Positions 1 to 5,987 of a stretch of DNA of 6,556 bases are shown piece after piece (position 1 is the stretch's first letter; each line of letters begins with the position of its first letter). Source of the DNA: an uncultured Lachnospiraceae bacterium (GTDB lineage Bacteria > Bacillota_A > Clostridia > Lachnospirales > Lachnospiraceae); assembly GCA_910585855.1 (NCBI GenBank), contig CAJUGZ010000243.1, forward strand, positions 1 to 6,556, in the 5' to 3' direction. Made by a program: the position numbers and the translations under genes. Below the pieces are notes generated by a model that saw only the letters and a list, made by a program, of their open reading frames with translations, was not told where the DNA came from and made no database searches.

Positions 1-1
1 A

Positions 2-94
2 GCGGAGCAGGCAAAGGACAGGAGCAAACCGCCTCTGGCGTCCGGTGAAAGAAAATCTTTTCTGGTGGCATCCTATATCCAAAAGATTAATTAA
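2..94 (+). other. possible 3' end of an upstream gene, frame uncertain
   Basis: The first ~70 bases are visibly richer in G and C than the genes that follow. All three forward frames stay open into this stretch: frame 1 stops at 46-48, frame 2 at 92-94 and frame 3 at 108-110. Frame 2 ends in a 30-residue peptide finishing SYIQKIN, and looks the most protein-like to me, but this is a weak preference. No domain is recognisable and the window edge removes the rest. It could equally be non-coding or the decayed end of a mobile element. The promoter at 119-147 follows it directly. Confidence 0.25.
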
Positions 95-118
95 AGGAAA
101 AGATTTATGAAATTGTAA

Positions 119-147
119 TTGACAGAAGAAAGTTCTATTTCTATAAT
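119..147 (+). promoter_or_regulatory. consensus sigma-A promoter
   Basis: TTGACA at 119-124 and TATAAT at 142-147 are both exact consensus hexamers separated by exactly 17 bp. Initiation would fall near 153-155, giving a 5' leader of about 70 nt before the 133-aa gene at 223. This is the strongest promoter by eye in the window. Its -10 box sits inside an inverted repeat (131-165), which suggests regulation or a transcript-end structure. Confidence 0.85.
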
Positions 148-165
148 CAAAGGTGGAATAGAACT
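131..165 (+). promoter_or_regulatory. 9-bp inverted repeat spanning the -10 box (operator or weak terminator)
   Basis: AGTTCTATT at 131-139 is exactly complementary to AATAGAACT at 157-165, with a 17-nt spacer that contains the TATAAT box. As DNA, this dyad around the -10 box and start site is well placed to be a repressor operator. As RNA from upstream, it would be an AT-rich hairpin followed by a T-rich run (GGTTTTTTAATTTT, 166-179), so it might instead be a weak terminator for the gene to the left. The symmetry is visible; the role is inferred. Confidence 0.5.
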
Positions 166-222
166 GGTTTTTTAATTTTAGAGAGAATTTTGATGAAGCA
201 GAAAAAAGGGGAGGTATAGCAT

Positions 223-624
223 ATGATTTTGAAAAGTTTTGATGCTTTTATAAAGGATGTTTACAGTAAATTTACTTCGGAAGAATTAATTGGAGTAGTG
301 ACAAAAGAGCGGGTAGATCGGATTATTACAAATATAAGAAGTGATCAACCGGTGAATGAGGAGTTTTTGATTCATTATTCGGATGAAAAAGAGGGACAAA
401 AGGATTGGTATGGATTAGAGGTAGAGTGGAGTGAAAAGGAACGTTCTGGTATCTTGATGGCAAGGGATAAAAATGGGACGAATTGGTATCGGTTTAATTT
501 GGGCTCACTGCATTTGAACCGTTTTTATGAACTGGTTCCAGATATGGATAAATCGGAAGAAGAGAAATTAAATGCAATGGCAGAGGAAGAAATTTTAGAT
601 AGTTTGATGAAATGGAAACGTTGA
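223..624 (+). CDS. uncharacterised acidic 133-aa protein
   Basis: I do not recognise a family. The start at 223 is supported by a strong ribosome binding site (GGGGAGG, 208-214) 8 nt upstream. The product looks soluble and cytoplasmic: no signal peptide or membrane segment is visible, and charged and aromatic residues are spread throughout. The N-terminal ~50 residues look helical (FDAFIKDVYSKF onward). The middle, about residues 60-100, holds Trp/Tyr-rich strand-like pieces such as DWYGLEVEW and NWYRFNLG. The C-terminal ~25 residues are a Glu/Lys-rich helix (MDKSEEEKLNAMAEEEILDS). It is the first gene after the consensus promoter at 119-147 and lies 71 nt ahead of the hydrolase, so the two may be co-transcribed. 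Codon use resembles the neighbours, so it is probably a resident gene. It is clearly a real gene, but its function is unknown. Confidence 0.8.
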   Translation: MILKSFDAFIKDVYSKFTSEELIGVVTKERVDRIITNIRSDQPVNEEFLIHYSDEKEGQKDWYGLEVEWSEKERSGILMARDKNGTNWYRFNLGSLHLNRFYELVPDMDKSEEEKLNAMAEEEILDSLMKWKR

Positions 625-695
625 TGTTAGACAGAAGAGATAGTCAGATGGGGTAATGGGTTGGTTTTGTGAATTTATGGCAGGCGGAGAGAGGT

Positions 696-1625
696 ATGAT
701 AAGAGAAAATTTGGAATTTTTTTCGGAGCAGGATGGGCTGCGGTTGGATGGTTTACTGATAGCACCAGAGGAGAAAAAGGCGATTTTACAAATTTCACAT
801 GGTATGTGTGAACATAAAGAACGCTATATTCCTTTTATGGAATATATGGCGGGGCAGGGGTATCTCTGCGTGATTCACGATCATAGGGGACATGGAAAGA
901 GTGTTCGTTCAAAGGAGGATTTGGGATATTTTTATCAGAACGGCGGAGAAAGTTTGGTAGAGGATTTGCATCAGATTACAAAGCAGATCAAAGGGCAGTA
1001 TCCGAAACTGCCGTATTTTTTATTGGGACACAGTATGGGGTCATTGGCTGTTCGCTGTTATATTAAGAAGTATGATGATGAGTTAGATGGTCTGGTAGTA
1101 TGTGGATCTCCTAGTGAAAATGCAATGGCAGGAGTTGGAATGAAGATTGACAAAGTAATTCAAAAGTATCGTGGGGAACATGGCAGAAGCAGTGTAATTG
1201 ATAAGGTGTTTTCTAAAGGATTTGAAAAGGCTTTTGAAGAAGAACATATACCTCATGCGTGGATTTGCAGTGATAAAGAAGTCGTTGCTGCATATAATGC
1301 CGATCCGCTTTGTAATTTTACATTTACGTTAAACGGGTATGAAGCGCTTTTGTGGTTGGTAAGGCAAACCTATTCTGTGCAGGGATGGGAAGTAAAGTAT
1401 GCAGAGCTGCCGATTTCTTTTATTTCGGGAGAGGAAGATCCCTGTATGGTGGATCGAAAGAAATTTTTTGAGGCAGTGGAACATCTAAAGAGGATAGGAT
1501 ATACCAAGGTAAGCGGTAAATTATATCCAAAGATGCGTCATGAGTTGTTAAATGAGATTGGAAAAGAAACCGTATATAAAGAGATAACTGCATTTTTTGA
1601 TTCGGTTTTAGAATCGGGAAAGTGA
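696..1625 (+). CDS. alpha/beta hydrolase, monoacylglycerol lipase-like (Hydrolase_4 / serine aminopeptidase S33 type)
   Basis: A 309-residue cytoplasmic serine hydrolase. In order it shows the oxyanion-region motif HGMCEH, the HDHRGHGKS strand-turn, the nucleophile elbow GHSMGS with Ser113, a probable catalytic Asp248 in SGEEDP, and His282 in MRHELLNE. This is a complete Ser-Asp-His triad at normal spacing. The region between about residues 140 and 225 is the usual helical lid. Relatives are often annotated lysophospholipase or monoglyceride lipase and cleave carboxylic esters of lipids; the true substrate cannot be read from sequence. I chose ATG 696 over GTG 669 because GGAGAGAGG (686-694) gives a well-spaced ribosome site for it, whereas 669 has only a poor one. 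No signal peptide is present. It follows the 133-aa gene by 71 nt with no clear terminator between. The family call is firm; the pathway is open. Confidence 0.93.
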   Translation: MIRENLEFFSEQDGLRLDGLLIAPEEKKAILQISHGMCEHKERYIPFMEYMAGQGYLCVIHDHRGHGKSVRSKEDLGYFYQNGGESLVEDLHQITKQIKGQYPKLPYFLLGHSMGSLAVRCYIKKYDDELDGLVVCGSPSENAMAGVGMKIDKVIQKYRGEHGRSSVIDKVFSKGFEKAFEEEHIPHAWICSDKEVVAAYNADPLCNFTFTLNGYEALLWLVRQTYSVQGWEVKYAELPISFISGEEDPCMVDRKKFFEAVEHLKRIGYTKVSGKLYPKMRHELLNEIGKETVYKEITAFFDSVLESGK

Positions 1626-1701
1626 TGATTTTAGGGTATTGCTTAAGTCGAAAGAAGAAATATAAAAAAATACAGAAAAAGACTATAAAAGAAAAGAATA
1701 G

Positions 1702-1712
1702 TATGATATACT
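1702..1712 (+). promoter_or_regulatory. probable -10 region of the cdaA operon promoter
   Basis: The stretch TATGATATACT offers two overlapping -10 candidates: TATGAT (1702-1707) and TATACT (1707-1712). Neither has a convincing -35 box at 16-18 bp; the best spaced hexamer for the second is TATAAA at 1684-1689, a poor match. It lies about 55 nt before the first gene of the four-gene block, in a 142-nt intergenic gap, which is the main reason for the call. Confidence 0.45.
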
Positions 1713-1767
1713 AATAAAGACTATGGCATTTGGGAAAATGCATCCTAGAATATAAGGAGTGACAACG

Positions 1768-2175
1768 ATGCTGAGTGAAGAAAAAATTAAACTGATGACA
1801 AAACTTGCAGTTTATGAGAAGCACACAGGAAAAAAGACGATGAAGCTTACAAAATTTTTTCAGATGGATTATGTAGGCTGGAATATGCTGAAAACAGGAG
1901 TTGCAGTTACAGTTGGTTATTGTATGTTGGCGGCTGCCTATGTAGTATATCATTTGGAACAGTTTGTAGAAGGGATTTATACAATGGATTATATGGAATT
2001 GGCAAGGGAATTTGCTTCAAAGTATGTAGTTCTTTTGATTGTCTATATGACAGTAACATTTCTTTTCTATAATGTAAAGTATTCACGGGGAATGAAAAGC
2101 TTAAAACGCTATCAGAAGAATCTGGAAAAAGTGGGAAGGGATTCGGAGGAAAGTGTGAAGAGCAGAGAGGTGTAA
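1768..2175 (+). CDS. uncharacterised two-helix membrane protein at the head of the cdaA operon
   Basis: A 135-residue protein. The start at ATG 1768 is set by AAGGAG (1754-1759) with 8-nt spacing; an in-frame GTG at 1759 overlaps that site and is rejected. The N-terminal ~43 residues are Lys-rich and helical (EEKIKLMTKL onward). Two hydrophobic segments follow, about residues 44-62 and 86-102, joined by a short acidic loop (EQFVEGIYTMDYMELAREF). The C-terminal ~33 residues are basic and highly charged (KSLKRYQKNLEKVG). By the positive-inside rule both ends should be cytoplasmic, with the acidic loop outside. I recognise no named domain. It ends 3 nt before the next membrane-protein gene, so the two are probably co-translated. 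The position suggests a link to the cyclase CdaA or to the envelope, but that is inference. Confidence 0.85.
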   Translation: MLSEEKIKLMTKLAVYEKHTGKKTMKLTKFFQMDYVGWNMLKTGVAVTVGYCMLAAAYVVYHLEQFVEGIYTMDYMELAREFASKYVVLLIVYMTVTFLFYNVKYSRGMKSLKRYQKNLEKVGRDSEESVKSREV

Positions 2176-2178
2176 GAT

Positions 2179-3471
2179 ATGACAAAATTACTCGAAATAA
2201 AAGAATGGCTGAAAGGATTCTATGGCAGATTTGACGTATATCTGCAGGGAGTATGGAAATTTATTCTTTCTGCCGGAGCGATTACTCTACTAAATCAAAA
2301 TCTGGGTTTTATGGAACAGTTAAAAAATCAGATGTTGGTACTGCTTTTAGGGCTGGTTTGTTCTATTCTTCCCTATGGCGGGATTGCATTAATCTGTGCG
2401 GCTGTTACGCTTGCTCATTTTTTTGCGTTATCTTTGGAACTGGCAGGGATTGCTTTTTTTGCTTTTCTTTTGATGTATTTATTTTGCCTGCGGTTTGAAA
2501 ATAGGTCAGGGTATGCATTGATTTTAACACCTATTTTATTTTGGATGAAAATTCCTTATTTAGCTCCTGTTTTAGTAGGATTAACAGGCGGAATAGTAGG
2601 AGCATTGCCTGTCGGCTGCGGTGTGGCAGTTTATTCTATTATTTCCTATGCAAAGGAAAATGCACCTTCTTTAAGCAGTTCGACAGTAGACAATATGTTA
2701 GAAACCATTCGTATGATAATAGACAGCTTTTTAAATAATAAGGCAATGCTGGTAATGATAGCAGCATTTGTGATAACTGTAATATTGGTACATTTAATTA
2801 AAAGTCTGTCTGTGGATTATGCATGGATGATCGCCATTGGAGTGGGAACAGTTGTAGATCTTTTGATATTGATGGCAGGAGATTTTACAATGGATATTGA
2901 AGTTGAGATGACAGGTATGATTGTCGGCAGTTTGATTACGATTTTAATTTCTTTGGTGGTTCAATTTTTTTTATTTTCTGTGGATTATTCCAGAACGGAG
3001 CGGGTACAGTTTGAAGATGAGGAATATGTCTATTATGTAAAAGCTGTGCCAAAGATGCGGGTTACTTCACCGGAGGTCAATGTAAAGCGAATTAATGCCC
3101 AAAAATCGCAAAAGACAAGACAAGTCAGAGAATCTGAGTATGATCTGGAGGAGGAAGAAGAGGAATTGCCAAGGGGCAGGCGTTTAGCAGAAGAAAGAAA
3201 TACAGCGAACGGAAGAGCCTCGTCAGCTAGAACTTCGTCAGCGGTTCGCCCTTCTTCAACTGTAAGAAGTGCGCCGACAGCCAGAACCTCTCAGGCGTCT
3301 AGAACGTCGTCTGCCAGAACTTCTCAGACAATCGCCAGAACGACACAGATGTCTACAGTAAGAAATTCTTCATCCACAGCCAGAAATACAGCATCTCGAT
3401 CAACACAGAGCAATATTACGAATATTCAGGATAGAATGGGACAAAAACCATCAACACGTGACAAATCATAA
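2179..3471 (+). CDS. uncharacterised multi-pass membrane protein with Arg/Ser/Thr-rich C-terminal tail
   Basis: A 430-residue protein starting 3 nt after the preceding stop, with an AGAGAGG-type ribosome site inside the previous gene's end. About seven to eight hydrophobic segments are visible, roughly at residues 52-64, 67-86, 88-104, 112-123, 127-156, 190-207, 214-233 and 245-268. A Gly/Pro-rich segment around 133-148 (GLTGGIVGALPVGCG) looks like a re-entrant or transport-type element. After the last helix come a segment FEDEEYVYYVKAVPK (278-292), a six-Glu run (324-329), and a ~90-residue low-complexity tail from about 341 rich in repeated A-R-T-S units. The tail has very few acidic residues, so it is strongly basic. 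I know of no function; automated annotation might say permease, but no transporter family motif is evident. It lies 25 nt ahead of cdaA and is probably in the same operon. Confidence 0.88.
   Translation: MTKLLEIKEWLKGFYGRFDVYLQGVWKFILSAGAITLLNQNLGFMEQLKNQMLVLLLGLVCSILPYGGIALICAAVTLAHFFALSLELAGIAFFAFLLMYLFCLRFENRSGYALILTPILFWMKIPYLAPVLVGLTGGIVGALPVGCGVAVYSIISYAKENAPSLSSSTVDNMLETIRMIIDSFLNNKAMLVMIAAFVITVILVHLIKSLSVDYAWMIAIGVGTVVDLLILMAGDFTMDIEVEMTGMIVGSLITILISLVVQFFLFSVDYSRTERVQFEDEEYVYYVKAVPKMRVTSPEVNVKRINAQKSQKTRQVRESEYDLEEEEEELPRGRRLAEERNTANGRASSARTSSAVRPSSTVRSAPTARTSQASRTSSARTSQTIARTTQMSTVRNSSSTARNTASRSTQSNITNIQDRMGQKPSTRDKS
3204..3420 (+). repeat. imperfect tandem coding repeats (A-R-T-S units)
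   Basis: This segment encodes the low-complexity tail of the 430-aa membrane protein. Short degenerate units of the form GCCAGAAC followed by TCTCAG or TCGTC recur. The clearest pair is CCAGAACCTCTCAG at 3281-3294 and CCAGAACTTCTCAG at 3314-3327. The units are not exact, so this looks like an old expansion by slippage or unequal exchange rather than a recent one. Confidence 0.6.
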
Positions 3472-3496
3472 AGGAGAGAAAGAAGGTGTGGGATAG

Positions 3497-4447
3497 ATGG
3501 AAATATTATGGACAACAATATCCGGATACCTAGATAAATTATCTCAATTACCTGTAAGAATTAAAGGAACAGATATTATAGAGATTATCTTGATTTCTTT
3601 TCTGATTTACCATATTATGGTTTGGATTCGAAGTACAAGAGCATGGGGGCTGGTGAAAGGAATTGCAGTATTGCTTTTATTTACTTTGCTTGCTATGATT
3701 TTTCATCTCAGTACAATTATTTGGCTGGCAGAAAAGACATTGGGAATCGGAATTACAGCAGTAATTATTGTATTTCAGCCGGAACTGAGAAAGGCATTAG
3801 AGCAGCTTGGAAGCAAAGCATCTGGAATTCGCCAAGGCGGAACAGAAAAATCAAAAAAAGGAAACAAAGGGCTTTTGTCTGGCTTTTTTTCGAAAGAGGA
3901 CGAACGTTTTAGTGATAAAACGATTGACGAAATAGTTGAAGCAGCGTTTCGGCTTGGTCAGACAAAGACAGGAGCTTTAATTGTAATGGAAAAAGATGTG
4001 CTGCTGATTGACTGGCTGAAAACGGGAATAGAGTTGGATGCTATTGTCAGCAGCGGACTTTTGATCAATATTTTTGAACATAATACGCCTCTTCATGATG
4101 GTGCAGTAATTATTCGGGGAGATCGTATCTTAGCGGCAACTTGTTATCTGCCGCTGTCGGATAATATGAAAATCAGCAAAGAGTTAGGAACCAGACATCG
4201 GGCAGGACTTGGAGCAAGTGAGTCAGCTGATGTACTGGTGATTATTGTGTCAGAAGAAACCGGAAAAGTATCTGCGACGTATGGCGGAACACTGGAGCGG
4301 AATTTAACAATGGACAGATTAAAAGAATTGTTGTTGGGTATTCAGAAAAAGGAAAAGAAGGAAAAGGAGAAAGAAAAGGAAGAGAAAAAAGGCAAATGGA
4401 AGTTCTGGAAAGGAAGGGAAACGGATGAAGAAAAAACTGATGAATAA
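3497..4447 (+). CDS. cdaA: membrane diadenylate cyclase CdaA (DisA_N domain)
   Basis: This enzyme condenses two ATP into cyclic di-AMP, the essential second messenger of many Firmicutes. The 316-residue product has three N-terminal membrane helices (about 27-44, 52-70, 73-93) ending at the family motif FQPELR (93-98), then the cytoplasmic cyclase domain. Both catalytic signatures are intact: DGA at 201-203 (in LHDGAVI) and RHR at 233-235 (in GTRHRAG), so it should be active. The signatures sit some 30 residues later than in the ~273-aa Listeria enzyme. The extra length is a Gly/Lys-rich linker at about 104-137. The last ~38 residues are a Lys/Glu-rich tail with an aromatic patch (KGKWKFWKG), also beyond the usual domain. 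ATG 3497 has AAGGTG at 3483-3488. Its 3' end overlaps cdaR by 23 nt, indicating coupled translation with its regulator. Confidence 0.97.
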   Translation: MEILWTTISGYLDKLSQLPVRIKGTDIIEIILISFLIYHIMVWIRSTRAWGLVKGIAVLLLFTLLAMIFHLSTIIWLAEKTLGIGITAVIIVFQPELRKALEQLGSKASGIRQGGTEKSKKGNKGLLSGFFSKEDERFSDKTIDEIVEAAFRLGQTKTGALIVMEKDVLLIDWLKTGIELDAIVSSGLLINIFEHNTPLHDGAVIIRGDRILAATCYLPLSDNMKISKELGTRHRAGLGASESADVLVIIVSEETGKVSATYGGTLERNLTMDRLKELLLGIQKKEKKEKEKEKEEKKGKWKFWKGRETDEEKTDE

Positions 4448-5852
4448 TATGTTCTTAAAAATTCTTTCCGTTATATTTGCTTTTATTCTTTGGCTGGTAG
4501 TGGTAAATATTGATGATCCAGATGTAAAAGGTATTATATCAGGAATACCAATTACTATTATCAATGAAGAAAAAATCACGGAGCAGAATCAGATTTACTA
4601 TATTGAATATCCTCTGAATCAGACCGGATCGGTTATGGTAAGCGGTGCAAGAAGTATTGTGGATAAATTAAAGCCTTCTGATATTAAAGCTACCGTAGAT
4701 TTTAGTGATATATCCAGTGTAGGAGCAGTTACTATTAATTATACTTTGCCTGACGGTGTATCATTGGTCACAAAGCGGGTAGAAATGATGCGGATTGCTA
4801 CGGAAGCAGTGAAATCAGATACTTTTGATGTATCGATTACAACAAAAGGAAGTACAGCAGACGGCTATTTGTTAGGGGACAGCAAAGTTTCTCCGAATCG
4901 TGTTCGAATTACCGCCCCGGAATCAATTTTAAATTTGATTCGGAAAGTAGTAGTGGAAGTGGATGTGGACGGCATGTCTACTGATATTTCAACTCAGTCA
5001 ACCCTTCATTTATATGATGGAAACGGAAAAGAAATTAATTATGCAGAAAATGCTAATGTTAAAATAAGTGCAACGACATTAAAGGTAAATATTGGTATGC
5101 TTCGCACGCAGAAAAAACGTTTGGAATTGGAAATAGCAGGAGAGGTACAGGATGGCTATCGTTTTCTTGGAATGGAGTGCAATGTATCTGAGGTTGCAGT
5201 AAAGGGAGTTCCTTCAAAAGTAACGTCATTTCATACGATTTCCGTTCCGGCATCTTCCAATGAATTGAATCTGTCAGAAATAACGGAAAGAACAGAAATT
5301 TTGATTGATTTAAACCGTTACCTGCCAGAGGGAATTTCTTTGCGGGATGAAGCCGACCGTTATGTAAAAGTGGTTTTAAATGTACAGCCACTTTATGAGA
5401 GAGAAATCTATTTGACAATGAATGAAATTCGAATGGAAAATGTACCAGAAGGTATGGATTTGAGCTATAATAGAGAAACCACTGCCTTAGTAAGATTAAA
5501 GGGGCTGGCTGATGATGTAAATGCAATTTTAACGGATGAAATGAATCCAAGAGTCGATCTGAGCAATTTAGGGGCAGGTGTGCATCGGGTTACTGTGAGA
5601 CTGGATGTGCCGGATGGAGTGGAGCATATAAATACAACAAATATTTATATTACCCTGACACAGCATGTGGAAGAAACACCAGAAGAATCAGAAAGCTCAG
5701 AGGAAGAAAGTTCGGGCGAAGGAAATGAGGAAAGGGAAGCCATTCAGAATAGCTTGGAGGCTTCCCAAACAGAAACTTCCTCAGAGGTAACGGGCGAGTC
5801 GGAAGGAGAGAGTACAGCACCTTTAGAGGAAAATTCGGAAAGCAGCGAATAG
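4425..5852 (+). CDS. cdaR: CdaA regulator CdaR, YbbR-repeat protein
   Basis: A 475-residue membrane-anchored protein that acts outside the cytoplasmic membrane. In Bacillus and Listeria, CdaR binds CdaA and modulates cyclic di-AMP synthesis. The N-terminus has a Lys-rich start and one hydrophobic anchor (about 11-27, ILSVIFAFILWLVVV). Four YbbR-type beta repeats follow, roughly at 36-118, 128-220, 229-316 and 325-412; PDGV, PEGI and PEGM turns recur near their ends. Residues 415-475 form an unusual tail made almost entirely of Glu, Ser, Thr and Gly, with no LPxTG or other anchor motif. ATG 4425 lies inside the end of cdaA and has AGGAAGGG (4411-4418) upstream. In-frame ATGs at 4440 and 4449 are alternatives, but would shorten the basic N-terminus. 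glmM, the usual next gene in Bacillus and Listeria, is absent. Confidence 0.95.
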   Translation: MKKKLMNNMFLKILSVIFAFILWLVVVNIDDPDVKGIISGIPITIINEEKITEQNQIYYIEYPLNQTGSVMVSGARSIVDKLKPSDIKATVDFSDISSVGAVTINYTLPDGVSLVTKRVEMMRIATEAVKSDTFDVSITTKGSTADGYLLGDSKVSPNRVRITAPESILNLIRKVVVEVDVDGMSTDISTQSTLHLYDGNGKEINYAENANVKISATTLKVNIGMLRTQKKRLELEIAGEVQDGYRFLGMECNVSEVAVKGVPSKVTSFHTISVPASSNELNLSEITERTEILIDLNRYLPEGISLRDEADRYVKVVLNVQPLYEREIYLTMNEIRMENVPEGMDLSYNRETTALVRLKGLADDVNAILTDEMNPRVDLSNLGAGVHRVTVRLDVPDGVEHINTTNIYITLTQHVEETPEESESSEEESSGEGNEEREAIQNSLEASQTETSSEVTGESEGESTAPLEENSESSE

Positions 5853-5859
5853 AACTTTT

Positions 5860-5896
5860 AGCCTGAAAAGAAGTTGTAAAAACAGGTTTCTTTTTC
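5860..5896 (+). terminator. weak intrinsic terminator after cdaR
   Basis: AGCCTG (5860-5865) can pair with CAGGTT (5883-5888), including one G-U pair. The A-rich loop is 17 nt, and a T-rich run (5887-5896, TTTCTTTTTC) follows. It starts 8 nt after the cdaR stop, the right place for an operon end. The stem is short and the loop long, so some read-through into the HPr gene is likely. Confidence 0.4.
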
Positions 5897-5906
5897 GCAT
5901 TAGAAG

Positions 5907-5915
5907 TGATATAAT
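5907..5915 (+). promoter_or_regulatory. extended -10 promoter of the HPr gene
   Basis: TGATATAAT combines the TGn extension (5907-5909) with an exact TATAAT box (5910-5915). The -35 region (TTTCTT at 5887-5892) is a poor match, which is typical when an extended -10 is present. Transcription would start near 5922, leaving a leader of about 65 nt before the start at 5988. This gives the HPr gene its own promoter, separate from the cdaA operon. Confidence 0.7.
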
Positions 5916-5987
5916 ACATAGTGAAGGAGTATATCTGGAACGTGAATTGCTCTAAAAAACGATGACATAAAATTGGAGGAATGTAGA

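Noticed and set aside
50..63. AGAAAA / TTTTCT hairpin near the left edge as a terminator
   Set aside because: Only two bases separate the arms and the stem has a single G-C pair, so it would not form a stable hairpin.
131..165. Invertible promoter (phase-variation switch) between short inverted repeats
   Set aside because: The arms are only 9 bp and the spacer 17 bp, too short for known site-specific inversion, and no invertase gene is present.
3204..3420. CRISPR-like repeat array in the repetitive stretch
   Set aside because: The repeats are short, degenerate, in frame and encode a continuous protein tail; there are no uniform spacers or cas genes.
5059..5550. 163-codon minus-strand open frame inside cdaR
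   Set aside because: It lies wholly within a well-supported YbbR-protein gene and its Leu/His/Pro-rich product is typical of an antisense shadow.
5942..5965. Tiny reading frame in the HPr leader (GTG start, seven codons) as a regulatory leader peptide
   Set aside because: The AAGGAG at 5924-5929 is 12 nt from the GTG, which is too far, and the peptide shows no codon run or attenuator structure.
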